A stretch of 64,000 bases of DNA. Origin: Nitrobacteraceae bacterium AZCC 2146. GTDB lineage: Bacteria > Pseudomonadota > Alphaproteobacteria > Rhizobiales > Xanthobacteraceae. Made by a program: the position numbers and the translations under genes. The stretch lies in the NCBI GenBank assembly GCA_036924855.1, contig JBAGRP010000001.1:4774001-4838000 (forward strand). Reading direction: 5' to 3'. The notes below the pieces were generated by a model. It was not told where the DNA came from. It worked only from the letters and a program-made list of their open reading frames with translations, and did not search any database. Shown here piece by piece: positions 46,728 to 55,758 of the stretch. Within the stretch, counting starts at the first letter, position 1; the number at the start of each line of letters is the position of its first letter.

Positions 46728-47342
46728 CTATTGGACTGCGCCGGAAATCAACTCCTCAATCTCGCGCAACTGCTCCTTGCCGTAAAACATCTCGTCGCCA
46801 ACATAGAAGGTCGGCGAGCCGAATGCGCCGCGTTCGACGGCGTATTGCGTGTTTGCCACGAGCTTGGCCTTGACCTCGGGTTCCTGCGCGCGCGTCAGCA
46901 GTTTTGCACCGTCCAGGCCCGAAGCGTTCAAGGCCGCGATGGCGACTTCGGGGTCGTCCATCTTTTTTGGCTCGACCCACATGTGATGAAACGCCGCCTC
47001 GACGTATGTTTCGAACACGCCTTCGAGCTGCGCGGCAATCGCGGCACGCATCAGGTTGAGCGTGTTGACCGGAAAGAACGGATTCATGACGAAAGGCTTG
47101 ACCTTGAAGCGCTTGATGAAGCGCTCGGTCTCGATGGCGTGGAACTCGCGCTTGTTCTTGACGCCGGCCAGCGATTCGGCCGGCGACTTGTTGTTGGTGG
47201 CCTTGAAGATGCCGCCGAGCAGCACCGGCAGGTATTCGAATTTGACACCGGTGCGCGCCTCGATCGCCGGGATCGCCTCATGGCTGAGAAAGGCGTTGGG
47301 GCTGCCGAAATCGAACAGGAACTGCGGGGATGTCCGGGTCAA
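46728..47342 (-). CDS. 2-hydroxychromene-2-carboxylate isomerase-like protein (DsbA fold)
   Basis: The 204-residue protein has the HCCA isomerase/DsbA pattern: FLFDFGSPNAFLSHEAIPAIEARTG at residues 8-32 (Ser in place of the DsbA Cys), a long helical insertion and GAFGSPTFYVGDEMFYGKEQL near the C-terminus. Known members are glutathione-dependent isomerases in aromatic degradation. The start is TTG 47342, supported by a strong AGGGAGG 7 bases upstream. Its neighbours (SDR, panE-like) do not point to a known pathway. Confidence 0.85.
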   Translation of the reverse strand: MTRTSPQFLFDFGSPNAFLSHEAIPAIEARTGVKFEYLPVLLGGIFKATNNKSPAESLAGVKNKREFHAIETERFIKRFKVKPFVMNPFFPVNTLNLMRAAIAAQLEGVFETYVEAAFHHMWVEPKKMDDPEVAIAALNASGLDGAKLLTRAQEPEVKAKLVANTQYAVERGAFGSPTFYVGDEMFYGKEQLREIEELISGAVQ

Positions 47343-47444
47343 AAAGTGCCTCCCTGATGTCTTTGCGGCGCATTGTGGCTCAGCGCTTCAAGCGCGTCCA
47401 CTGCCTTTATGATGACCGTAATACTCTGGTGCCAACGCCCGCGG

Positions 47445-48857
47445 TCAAATCAGGCGTTGCACCGTGCGCTTGCGCCAAACCAGCAGGTAATAGCTCATCT
47501 GCAGAATGAACATGGCGCAGAATGTGATCGGATAGGCGGCCCAGACACCATCAAGGCCGATGGCGCGGCTGAGGACGATGGCCGAAGGCAGCTCGATGGC
47601 GACAATTGCGAAAATCAAGATTGCCAAAGGTGCGAACACCGTCCCGCTGGCCCGCATCATTCCCGAGAACGTCGTACCCATGCCGAACAGCACCGAACTC
47701 CACAGCACGATGTGGAGCAATCGCTGTGCGAGATCGAGCACGGCGGGATCGACAATGAAAAAGCCCATGAGGATGCGGGAGAACAGATAGGCCAGCGCCA
47801 CCAAACCGCCGGTCAGAACGAGGTTCATCAGCAATCCGGTGCGGACGATGGCGCCGAGCCGGTCGGCCTTGCCGGCGCCAATGGCCTGCGCGCCGAAGAT
47901 CGAGACCGTGATCGAGATCGATATGGCCGGAAACTGGACGTAGCTGAGAATCTGATTGACCGCGCCATAGGCCGCCGTGGCGTTGGAGCCGAAGCCGTTG
48001 ACGAGGCCGAGCAGCACCAGTTCTGCCAGCGACATGACGACCATGCCGAGCGCGGCCGGAATACCGATCCGCAGCACCTTGCGCAGCAGCTCGCCGTTCA
48101 GCCGAATGCTGCGCAGGAATTCCGCGTCCGGCGCGAGCGGGTGATTCCTGCGGCGAAGATACACCGCGAGCCCGAGTAGCGTGACCACCGAGGACGCGGC
48201 CGATGCGCAGGCTACGCTGGCGACGCCGAGTTGCGGCAGGCCAAGCCAGCCGCGGATCAGCGCCGGTGTCACCACCAGGCCGACGATGGTGGACAGGGCC
48301 AGCGCCCACAACGGGGTCACGGTGTCGCCGACGCCGCGCATCATCGATGTCATCAGAATGAAAATGAAAGTAGCCGGCATCGCCAGCATCATGATGCGGG
48401 CATAGGCGCTGGCCTGGTCGAGAATATCCGGCGGCGTCGCAAGCGCGACCATCAATTGCCGGCTGAACAGGCCGCCGAACACGGCGATGATCGCCGCCAG
48501 CAAAATGGCGACCGCGAGCGTCGCGCCGGCAACGGCCTTCATCTTGTGGTACTCGCCTGCGCCCCAGGCCTGGCCGATCAGCACCGACGCGCCCGCCCCC
48601 AACCCGACGACGAAGGAGATGAAGAAGAACATCACCGGGAAGAACACCGATGCCGCGGCGAGCGCATCGACGCCAATCATCTGGCCGACATAGATACTGT
48701 TGATGGTTCCGAACAGCGATTGCAGGATGTTGCTCAACATCATCGGCGCGAGGAAGGCGAGAAATGTCTGCCACAAGGGCCTGGGACTGGGCACGCGAAA
48801 TTCTTTCAAGTTGAAGCGGGCGACTTGGCTGCGGCGGCACGAACACCTGCGCGCCAT
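47445..48857 (-). CDS. MATE-family efflux transporter
   Basis: The 470-residue transporter has about twelve membrane helices in two related halves, with the MATE blocks APMMLSNILQSLFGTINSIYVGQMIG near the start and a SAYARIMMLAMPATFIF segment. MATE pumps expel cationic drugs or other compounds using Na+ or H+. The start is uncertain: ATG 48857 is the nearest to the conserved region, and GTG 48794 would also give a complete protein. It lies just before the DUF2239 gene's end on the same strand (27 bases apart). Confidence 0.88.
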   Translation of the reverse strand: MARRCSCRRSQVARFNLKEFRVPSPRPLWQTFLAFLAPMMLSNILQSLFGTINSIYVGQMIGVDALAAASVFFPVMFFFISFVVGLGAGASVLIGQAWGAGEYHKMKAVAGATLAVAILLAAIIAVFGGLFSRQLMVALATPPDILDQASAYARIMMLAMPATFIFILMTSMMRGVGDTVTPLWALALSTIVGLVVTPALIRGWLGLPQLGVASVACASAASSVVTLLGLAVYLRRRNHPLAPDAEFLRSIRLNGELLRKVLRIGIPAALGMVVMSLAELVLLGLVNGFGSNATAAYGAVNQILSYVQFPAISISITVSIFGAQAIGAGKADRLGAIVRTGLLMNLVLTGGLVALAYLFSRILMGFFIVDPAVLDLAQRLLHIVLWSSVLFGMGTTFSGMMRASGTVFAPLAILIFAIVAIELPSAIVLSRAIGLDGVWAAYPITFCAMFILQMSYYLLVWRKRTVQRLI

Positions 48858-48883
48858 TGAGCTGTGGGTTTTGAAGGCGCCGG

Positions 48884-49495
48884 TCAGCCGGAGGACTGCC
48901 CGGCGTGGTCGCTGAAGGCGAGCTTGACGATGTGATTGCGGATATCTTCGGGCCATGTGTCGATCAGGCCGACGAAGCGCCGCCGGTCGTCTGCGAACAA
49001 CGCACGTGAGGCTTCCTCGAAACCTGGCCTGTCGCCTGATATCGCCGACATGAAATGATAGGCGGCATCCCGCGCCGCGCGGGCGCGATCCCTGTCGCCG
49101 CTTGCGCGACGGGCGTCCTCGACCAGTTTTCGCAGCGCGACCGAGGCGCCGCCCGGCCGCGCATTGAGCCATTCCCAGTGCCGCGGCAGCAGCGTCACCT
49201 CGCGCGCGACGACGCCGAGTTTCGGTCGCCCGCGTCCGCGCGGTTCGGGCGTGGCTGATTCCTCTGGGGTGGCCGAATCCGGCGATTGCGGCAGCCGCGC
49301 GATGACGTCCCGATGGGTGCCGCGAAGATCGAGATCGATCGGCCGCCCCGTCGCATCGTCGAAGATGATGATCGGCTCGGGGATGTCGCTTCCGGACGCA
49401 ATTTTGACAGCGAGCGCGACCTCGGCGAGCGATCCAGACGCCAGCAGCCGATCAGCGGCGAATGCGGTAAAGGATTTGGAGGCCGCCTGATTCAT
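48884..49495 (-). CDS. DUF2239 family protein
   Basis: The 203-residue protein matches the DUF2239 family in the block LLPRHWEWLNARPGGASVALRKLVEDARR and an N-terminal FAADRLLASGSLAEVALAVK. The function is unknown; the Arg-rich middle (PRGRGRPKLG, an AT-hook-like GRGRP) suggests nucleic-acid contact. It is transcribed divergently from a glutathione transferase, and its promoter shares a compact control region with CCCGGG palindromes. The MATE gene downstream may be cotranscribed. Confidence 0.8.
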   Translation of the reverse strand: MNQAASKSFTAFAADRLLASGSLAEVALAVKIASGSDIPEPIIIFDDATGRPIDLDLRGTHRDVIARLPQSPDSATPEESATPEPRGRGRPKLGVVAREVTLLPRHWEWLNARPGGASVALRKLVEDARRASGDRDRARAARDAAYHFMSAISGDRPGFEEASRALFADDRRRFVGLIDTWPEDIRNHIVKLAFSDHAGQSSG

Positions 49496-49531
49496 CGCGA
49501 AAACCTGAAAGCAGTGTGAAAGACAGCGTTA

Positions 49532-49580
49532 TTTATACCCGGGTAAATTGTGTTGTCAATATTACCCGGGCAATAATATC
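49532..49580. promoter_or_regulatory. Back-to-back promoters with paired CCCGGG operators
   Basis: Leftward promoter: TTGACA (49559-49554), 16-bp spacer, TATAAA (49537-49532). Rightward: TTGTCA (49553-49558), 15-bp spacer, TAATAT (49574-49579). The -35 boxes overlap. Each spacer contains one palindrome, TACCCGGGTA (49536-49545) and TTACCCGGGCAA (49562-49573), with centres 27 bp apart, so one regulator could control both genes. Confidence 0.65.
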
Positions 49581-49619
49581 GAGAAAATTCCGTTCCCCGC
49601 CGACCTCGAAGGAAAATCG

Positions 49620-50285
49620 ATGCTGACCGTCCATCACCTCAACAATTCGCGCTCGCAGCGGGTGCTGTGGCTGCTTGAAGAGCTCGGCGTGCCCTACGAG
49701 ATCGTGCGCTACAACAGACAGCCCAACATGCTGGCGCCGCCGGCGTTGCGCGCGATTCATCCGCTCGGCAAATCGCCTGTGATCACCGACAACGGCAACA
49801 CCATCGCGGAGTCCGGCGCGATCATCGAATACATCGTCGATACCTACGGCGCGGGCCGGCTGATCCCACCGCCAGGGACGCCGGAGCGGCTGCGCTTCAC
49901 CTACTGGCTGCATTACGCCGAAGGCTCGGCGATGCCGCCGCTGCTGCTGAAGCTGATCTTCCTGATGTTGCCGAAGCGCGCGCCATGGCTGATGAAGCCA
50001 CTGGTCAACGCGATCTCCGCGAAGGCGCTCGGCACCATGGTCAATCCGCAGCTGAAGCAGCACATGGCGTTCTGGGAAGGCGAGCTGAGCAAGAGCGAAT
50101 GGTTCGCCGGCAACGAGTTTACCGCCGCCGACATCCAGATGAGTTTTCCGCTCGAAGCCGCGTCCGCCCGCGCGGGCCTTGAGCAGGGCCATCCCAAGGC
50201 GATGGCGTTTCTCGCCCGCATCCACGCCCGCCCCGCTTATCAGCGTGCGCTTGAAAAAGGCGGGCCCTACAGCGTTGGGCGCTAG
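49620..50285 (+). CDS. Glutathione S-transferase family protein
   Basis: The 221-residue protein has the thioredoxin-fold N-terminal GST domain (LTVHHLNNSRSQRVLWLLEELGVPYE, residues 2-27, with the Ser in NNSRS as likely catalytic residue; GKSPVITDNG; the ESGAIIEYI block) and an all-helical C-terminal domain containing FAGNEFTAADIQMSFPLE. AAGGAAAA lies upstream of ATG 49620. It conjugates glutathione to electrophiles or reduces peroxides. It is coregulated, by arrangement, with the divergent DUF2239 gene. Confidence 0.92.
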   Translation: MLTVHHLNNSRSQRVLWLLEELGVPYEIVRYNRQPNMLAPPALRAIHPLGKSPVITDNGNTIAESGAIIEYIVDTYGAGRLIPPPGTPERLRFTYWLHYAEGSAMPPLLLKLIFLMLPKRAPWLMKPLVNAISAKALGTMVNPQLKQHMAFWEGELSKSEWFAGNEFTAADIQMSFPLEAASARAGLEQGHPKAMAFLARIHARPAYQRALEKGGPYSVGR

Positions 50286-50385
50286 ACCGCTGGAAAGTCA
50301 GACAGCGGCTGCGGATTGCAGGTGAGGATGCGATTACGCTCATCGGTACGCTGGACCAGACGCCTACCCTCACCGCCACTGCTGG

Positions 50386-50622
50386 CTAGGCCCCGACGGC
50401 GGCACGTCGCCTGCGGTACTCGATCACTGGCAGACCACCCCAGCCCCAGTTCTCCGTTTCAACCTCTTCGATGACGACGAAAGTCGCTTCGAGGGGCTTG
50501 TGGAGTACGTCGAGCAGGAGCTGGCTGACGCCGGCGATGAGGGCTGCCTTTTCCTCTGGCGTGACGGAATCGCGGCCAGGACCGGATCCCTCCCGCGTAA
50601 CCTGGATGGTGACGATCGGCAT
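50386..50622 (-). CDS. 4-oxalocrotonate tautomerase family protein
   Basis: The 78-residue protein belongs to the tautomerase superfamily: the residue after Met is the catalytic Pro1 (MPIVTIQVTREG), followed by the VTPEEKAALIAGVSQLLLDVL helix and the TFVVIEEVETENWGWGG block. Members isomerise unsaturated keto acids or act on malonate semialdehyde-type compounds. ATG 50622 has GGAGG a few bases upstream (AAAGGAGGTCTCC). It lies 11 bases downstream of an SDR gene on the same strand, so the pair is a likely operon. Confidence 0.9.
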   Translation of the reverse strand: MPIVTIQVTREGSGPGRDSVTPEEKAALIAGVSQLLLDVLHKPLEATFVVIEEVETENWGWGGLPVIEYRRRRAAVGA

Positions 50623-50633
50623 GGAGACCTCCT

Positions 50634-51344
50634 TTAGTGACCGGCGCTCTGACCGCCGTCGACATGAAGGATTTCTCCCGTCACGAAGCCGGCGGATTCG
50701 AGATAGAGGACCGCGTCCACGATGTCGCGCATTTCGCCCATGCGCTTGACCGGATGCAGCCCGGCGAGGAACTCGTGGGTTTCTGGAGTGTGCATCGGGG
50801 TCTTGATGACGCCAGGCGACACGGCGTTCACCCGGATGCCCTTCGTCGCGTATTCGATGGCGAGCGACTTCGTGGCTGAGTTGATGCCGCCCTTGGTGAG
50901 ATTGGCCAGCACCGCAGGCACGCCTGAGATCGCATGATCGGTCAGGCTGGTCGTGATGCTGACAATGTGACCGGAGCCCTGCTTCAGCATCTCGGCCGCG
51001 GCGCGCTGCGTGATGTGAAAGAAGCCGGCGACGTTTGTCGCGATCTTCGATGTGAAGTCCTCGACCGTGTAGTCCGTGAACGGCTTGGCGATAAAAATGC
51101 CGGCGTTGTTGACCAGCGTATCGAGCCGTCCGAAGCGCGAAAGGGCTTCCTTGACGATGCGCTCGGCCGTCGCGGGATCGCCAATGTCGCCGGCGATAGC
51201 AAGAATATCCTGATCGCCGCTTTGCTTGATCGAGCGCGACGTTGCGACGACCCGATAGTTGCGATCCCGATACGCCTTGACCAGACTGGCGCCGATACCC
51301 TGTGACGCACCGGTAATGATGGCTACTTTCTGCTCGTTACTCAT
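50634..51344 (-). CDS. Short-chain dehydrogenase/reductase without the usual catalytic Tyr
   Basis: The 236-residue SDR has TGASQGIG (about 11-18), NNAGIF, the Ser in SITTSL, and a C-terminal HVDGGQSAGH. At the active site, however, the YxxxK Tyr is replaced by Ala (ANLTKGG), the Lys being kept. This would prevent ordinary hydride-transfer catalysis unless another residue substitutes. ATG 51344 with GAGG 7 bases upstream is chosen over 51356. It precedes a tautomerase gene. A LysR gene lies upstream on the same strand. Confidence 0.85.
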   Translation of the reverse strand: MSNEQKVAIITGASQGIGASLVKAYRDRNYRVVATSRSIKQSGDQDILAIAGDIGDPATAERIVKEALSRFGRLDTLVNNAGIFIAKPFTDYTVEDFTSKIATNVAGFFHITQRAAAEMLKQGSGHIVSITTSLTDHAISGVPAVLANLTKGGINSATKSLAIEYATKGIRVNAVSPGVIKTPMHTPETHEFLAGLHPVKRMGEMRDIVDAVLYLESAGFVTGEILHVDGGQSAGH

Positions 51345-51497
51345 GATTTGCCTCAATGATGTCTTCCGGCGAGCGGTATTGCCGCCGGCAGCCTTTAGGA
51401 AGGCTGATCAGTGATCATTGTCGGGCACTTCACGAGGCCGGTGAATAACCGCTGTGCGGCAGTCACCCTTCCCTCGTTCGGAAGAATGTCGCTTTGA

Positions 51498-52433
51498 TCA
51501 AGGCTTCAGGGCTTCGGCCTCCGCCGAGAGCCTCGCAAACTCCGCTCGCAAGCGCGGAGCCGCAAAGTCGAGGAAAGCGCGGACTTTCGGGACCGAAGTC
51601 CGGCCTTGCGGGGTGATCAGGTGAACCGGCAGGGGCAGCGGTTCGGCATTGCGGAGCACGATCTTCAGCGAGCCATCCTGCACGCGTTCAGCCACGTGGT
51701 AGGTATAAAGACGCGTCACGCCATGGCCGTCCACGGCCGACGCGAGCGCGGCCCGAACGCTGTTGACCACAAGCCGGGGCTTGAAGTGGACCGCGCGCGC
51801 GATCGAGCTGCCCGCTGCCGGCGGAAATACCCACGCGTCGTGCCCGAAGTGCGTGGTGGTGACGATGCGGTGCTTGGTTAGATCGGCAGGCTCGTCGATG
51901 CGGGGATGCTCGGCGAGATAGCGTGGCGACGCGACGATCACCCGCTTTACGTCGCCCCCGACCCGGACGGCAACCATCGAGGAGTCGGGAAGTTCGGCGA
52001 CGCGAAGGGCTACATCGATTCCTTCATCGACAAGATTGGAGTAGCGGTCGAGCAATATGAGATTTACCGAAACCGCCGGGTAAGCGTCGAGATAGGCGTC
52101 GATGATCGGGCCCAGAATTTCTTCGCCGCTGATCGGCGGTGCGGTCACCGTGAGTGTCCCTCGCGGAGCGGTACGCTCATCTGCAGCGCTCATGTCCGCC
52201 TCTTCGAGATCGATCAGGATGCGACGACACGCCGAAGCGTAGCGCTCGCCGGCCTCACTGAGCTTGATCGAGCGGGTGGTGCGGTGAAGGAGTTCGGCGC
52301 CGACGTGCTGCTCCAGAAAGGCAATGGCCCGGCTGACGGCGGCCGGCGATCGCGCAAGCCGACGCCCCGCCCCGGCGAGGCTGCCTTCATCCAAGGCGGC
52401 GACGAACACCCGCATCGCTTCGACGCGATCCAT
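51498..52433 (-). CDS. LysR-family transcriptional regulator
   Basis: The 311-residue regulator has the N-terminal winged HTH (MRVFVAALDEGSLAGAGRRLARSPAAVSRAIAFLEQHVG, about 7-45) and the effector domain with TLTVTAPPISGEEILGPIIDAYLDAYP. It resembles the large group of LysR proteins that control nearby oxidoreductase genes. It lies upstream of the SDR-tautomerase pair, with which it is likely linked, and is divergent from hutH across 191 bp. Effector is unknown. Confidence 0.9.
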   Translation of the reverse strand: MDRVEAMRVFVAALDEGSLAGAGRRLARSPAAVSRAIAFLEQHVGAELLHRTTRSIKLSEAGERYASACRRILIDLEEADMSAADERTAPRGTLTVTAPPISGEEILGPIIDAYLDAYPAVSVNLILLDRYSNLVDEGIDVALRVAELPDSSMVAVRVGGDVKRVIVASPRYLAEHPRIDEPADLTKHRIVTTTHFGHDAWVFPPAAGSSIARAVHFKPRLVVNSVRAALASAVDGHGVTRLYTYHVAERVQDGSLKIVLRNAEPLPLPVHLITPQGRTSVPKVRAFLDFAAPRLRAEFARLSAEAEALKP

Positions 52434-52624
52434 GTATATTCATCCAAATGGAACATCGATCTCTTATCCTTCGGATATTCTCGTGTTTTCAGCAAGGGTG
52501 TAGACTTGGCGCTCTCAAATGGCCTGGACGGTTATGAGGGCAGCCACCAAGCCGTTCCTTCCGAGCAAAACCGCTGCAAAGCTAATGGCGCTACGATACC
52601 CGGTTTGATCCGAAGGAGGCTTCT

Positions 52625-54151
52625 GTGAAAATGAGTTTCAAGGCAGGAGAGGTCACGTTGGCCGAATGGAGGTCGATCTATCGCGGCGCCACGCCAACAC
52701 TGGACAAAGGCTGTGAAGCCCGGGTGAAAGCAAGTGCCGAGGCGGTTGCCCGCATCGTTGAAAAAGGTGAGCCGGTCTACGGCATCAACACCGGTTTTGG
52801 AAAACTCGCGAGCGTTCGTATTGAGGCTGACAACATTCTCGCGCTGCAAAGAAATATCGTGTTGTCGCATTGCGTGGGCGTGGGCGATCCAGCTCCCACG
52901 CCGATCATCCGACTGATGATGTGCTTGAAGATTGCAAGCCTGGCACAAGGATTTTCCGGCGTTCGTCTGGAGACGATACAGCTATTGGACGCAATGGTTG
53001 CAAATAACATTATTCCAGTGGTGCCATCGCAGGGATCTGTCGGCGCGTCGGGCGATCTAGCGCCGCTTGCCCATATGACCTCGGTGATGATCGGTGTCGG
53101 TGAGGCATTTACTGGATCGGGACGAATGGCGGCTGTCGATGCGCTTGCAACGGCCGGGTTGAAGCCGATCGTGCTGGGTGCCAAGGAGGGACTGGCCCTG
53201 TTGAACGGCACTCAATTTTCGACGGCCTGCGCGCTGGCGGGCCTGTTCGAGGCCGAGATCCTTTTCAAGACAGCCATCATCAGCGGCGCATTGTCGACCG
53301 ACGCGGCACGCGGCTCCGATGCTCCGTTCGACCCGCGAATCCATGCGCTGCGTAAACATCCTGGACAGATCGCGGTGGCCTTTGCCCTCAACGCGTTTCT
53401 CGCCGGCAGCTCCATCCGGGAGTCGCATCGGACGGGGGACGTTCGTGTTCAGGATCCGTATTGCCTTCGTTGCCAGCCACAGGTGATGGGCGCCGCTCTG
53501 GACGTCTTGCGCCAGGCCGCGAATACGCTTCTGACGGAAGCGAATGGGGTTTCGGACAATCCCTTGATCTTCTCGGAGGACGACCTCGCCATTTCGGGCG
53601 GCAATTTTCACGCAGAGCCCGTGGCCTTCGCGGCAGACATGATTGCGCTTGCTGTCTGCGAGATCGGATCTATCTCGGAACGGCGGATCGCGATGCTGGT
53701 GGATCCGGCGCTCTCAGGTATGCCGGCGTTCCTGACGCCAAGGCCCGGACTCAATTCGGGTTTCATGATTGCACAGGTCACGGCTGCGGCGCTGGTTTCG
53801 GAAAACAAGCAGCGAGCCTACCCCGCAAGCGTCGATTCCATTCCGACGTCCGCGAACCAGGAAGATCACGTCTCGATGGCAGCCCACGGAGCACGCCGTC
53901 TCTTGCCGATGGTCGAGAATGCGATGGCCGTGATCGCCATCGAGCTTCTGGCCGGCGCGCAGGGATGCGATTTCCATTCTCCATTGAAATCCAGCGACCG
54001 CCTTGAATCTGTTCGAAAGTTGATACGAACCAAGGTTCCCCATCTCGACGAAGATCGCTATTTCCATCCCGATATCGAGCAATCAATCCATTTGGTGCGG
54101 TCCGAATCGATTATCGCTGCCGCGGATTTTGCAGAACTGCCAGGCATCTGA
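52625..54151 (+). CDS. hutH: Histidine ammonia-lyase
   Basis: The 508-residue aromatic ammonia-lyase carries the MIO-forming ASG triad at residues 141-143 ([13 protein letters not shown]), the substrate-Tyr region [10 protein letters not shown] (about 52-61) and SHCVGVG, the Ser-His pair typical of histidine rather than tyrosine or phenylalanine lyases. It deaminates histidine to urocanate. GTG 52625 is used because GGAGG is 5 bases upstream, with ATG 52631 as alternative. No hutU, hutI or hutG is nearby, so it stands alone here, divergent from a LysR gene. Confidence 0.92.
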   Translation: MKMSFKAGEVTLAEWRSIYRGATPTLDKGCEARVKASAEAVARIVEKGEPVYGINTGFGKLASVRIEADNILALQRNIVLSHCVGVGDPAPTPIIRLMMCLKIASLAQGFSGVRLETIQLLDAMVANNIIPVVPSQGSVGASGDLAPLAHMTSVMIGVGEAFTGSGRMAAVDALATAGLKPIVLGAKEGLALLNGTQFSTACALAGLFEAEILFKTAIISGALSTDAARGSDAPFDPRIHALRKHPGQIAVAFALNAFLAGSSIRESHRTGDVRVQDPYCLRCQPQVMGAALDVLRQAANTLLTEANGVSDNPLIFSEDDLAISGGNFHAEPVAFAADMIALAVCEIGSISERRIAMLVDPALSGMPAFLTPRPGLNSGFMIAQVTAAALVSENKQRAYPASVDSIPTSANQEDHVSMAAHGARRLLPMVENAMAVIAIELLAGAQGCDFHSPLKSSDRLESVRKLIRTKVPHLDEDRYFHPDIEQSIHLVRSESIIAAADFAELPGI

Positions 54152-54192
54152 CGCGCGTGCGCTGGAAGGGGGCGGGCGTGCAGCGTCGGACG

Positions 54193-55110
54193 CTAGTCTG
54201 CCGGAAATCCAAACAGCCGCTGCGGATTGTCGACCAGGATGCGGTTGCGGTGCGCCTCATCCGGCACCCAGTCGGCCAGCAGATCGAGCAGGTCGCTGAC
54301 GCCCATCATCACGTCCCAGTTCGCCACATGCGGCCAGTCCGAGCCCCAGACGCAGCGATCGGGGCCGGCTTCGGCCAGCATCCGCGCGAACGGAATCGTG
54401 TCGCGATAGGGCGGGCCTTCGACGGTGGTGCGATAGGCACCGGACAGCCGCACCCAGGCGCCGTCGCGGACCAGCGCCAGCAAGGCCTGGAAGCCGGCAT
54501 CGTCGGTGCCGCGGGTAGTCGGGAAATGCCCCATGTGATCGATCAGGAAGGGCACTGGCAGTTTCGCAAAGCGCGACGCCATCGCCGGAATGTCCTTGGC
54601 ATCGATCAGAAACTGCAGATGCCAGCCCATCTCGCGGCACAGCGCCGCGTAATCCTCGAGTTGCGCGAAGCCGACACCGCCGCCGTACAATACGTTCATC
54701 CGCAGCCCGACCACGCCGGCATCCTTCAGTGCGGCGCGTTCCCTCTCCGGGCAATCCAGCGGGATCACCGCGATGCCGCGCAGCCGCTTGCGATTGGCGT
54801 TGAGCGTTTCCGTCAGCAGCCGGTTGTCGGTGCCGTGTACGCTGACCTGCGTCAGCACGCCGTAGGCCATACCGGTGGCATCGAGCATCGCAAGATACTC
54901 GGCGGCCGTCGCGGCCGGCGGCGTGTAGCTGCGCGCCGCCACGAAAGGATACTCCGGCGGCAGGCCGATCACATGGGCGTGGGTATCGACCGCGCCCGAA
55001 GGCACGGTGAACCGTGTCGCGCGGCGCTGCGTTGGCTGCGGCCCCGGGCAGGCCGGCGGTTCATCGGATTTCGAACGAGTTGGCTCAGACGTCTGCATAG
55101 CGAAACCCAT
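54193..55110 (-). CDS. Amidohydrolase family 2 protein (TIM-barrel lactonase-like)
   Basis: The 305-residue protein has a DTHAHV metal-ligand motif (residues 42-47), an internal LIDHMGHFP and a C-terminal CVWGSDWPHV, the signature of amidohydrolase-2 enzymes such as 2-pyrone-4,6-dicarboxylate lactonase and other dicarboxylate hydrolases or decarboxylases. The N-terminal 35 residues are Pro-rich and not conserved. ATG 55110 is used; ATG 55098 is also possible. It converges on hutH. Substrate is unknown; the aromatic-catabolism genes to the right suggest a ring-cleavage product. Confidence 0.85.
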   Translation of the reverse strand: MGFAMQTSEPTRSKSDEPPACPGPQPTQRRATRFTVPSGAVDTHAHVIGLPPEYPFVAARSYTPPAATAAEYLAMLDATGMAYGVLTQVSVHGTDNRLLTETLNANRKRLRGIAVIPLDCPERERAALKDAGVVGLRMNVLYGGGVGFAQLEDYAALCREMGWHLQFLIDAKDIPAMASRFAKLPVPFLIDHMGHFPTTRGTDDAGFQALLALVRDGAWVRLSGAYRTTVEGPPYRDTIPFARMLAEAGPDRCVWGSDWPHVANWDVMMGVSDLLDLLADWVPDEAHRNRILVDNPQRLFGFPAD

Positions 55111-55259
55111 CTCAGGCGAGAAACAACAAGTGGACTAGTTACGGGGGAAATAATGATTCGCAAACGTGTCACTTTCCGAGGTTTTATATCCCTCCCGGTG
55201 CAGGGGGTGGGAGTGCCAGCGACGCTGGGCGATGGCCAATCTGTTTTCATGGGGTGTCT

Positions 55260-55636
55260 TATGCCGACATTGGGAGCGCGCTGATTAGCAACGAAAAATC
55301 CCGCAAGACAAAACTGACGCTGGTGGGCGTGGATACGGCCGACAAGATCTCGGCGGTCGGACAATCCGTCCGTTCGACGTCGATATCCGTTGGGTTGGCG
55401 CAACTTTGTCGCAGAACGGGGTCATCGAGGAATCCGGAGTCTCGGCAGCTATCATGGGACATCCCGCCGCGGGCATTGCGTGGCTGGTGAACAAGCTTCA
55501 TGACGTCGATACCAAGCTGCTGAAAGGGCAGATTGTGCTCGCGGGGTCGTTCACGAGGCCGGTCGATATTGCCCGCGGTGACGTGATTTCCGCCGATTAT
55601 GGCCCGCTCGGTACGATCGGTGTTTCGTTCATCTGA
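55260..55636 (+). pseudogene. Remnant of HpaH/2-keto-4-pentenoate hydratase-type gene
   Basis: From about 55362 the plus strand encodes RPFDVDIRWVGATLSQNGVIEESG..HPAAGIAWLVNKL..GQIVLAGSFTRPV, the C-terminal part of a fumarylacetoacetase-superfamily hydratase that acts on 2-hydroxy-hepta-2,4-dienedioate-type intermediates. The expected residues before it continue in another frame (KTKLTLV..DTADKIS, about 55298-55355), so there is a frameshift. The N-terminal two thirds of the enzyme are missing. A terminator at 55652 is kept. It appears to be the decayed last gene of an aromatic-degradation operon. Confidence 0.7.
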
Positions 55637-55651
55637 CTAAATGTTACGAAG

Positions 55652-55676
55652 AGCGGAGCTGGAGGCTCCGCTTTTC
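55652..55676 (+). terminator. Intrinsic terminator after the hydratase remnant
   Basis: AGCGGAGC-TGGAG-GCTCCGCT followed by TTTT; 8-bp perfect stem. Confidence 0.75.
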
Positions 55677-55758
55677 GTCGTTTGCCGCTCCGAAAATGTG
55701 GATCGTGCAGCGAACTCGAGCGATGATTTGGCGTTGGGTGAGCGAAAATTCCCGGCTC

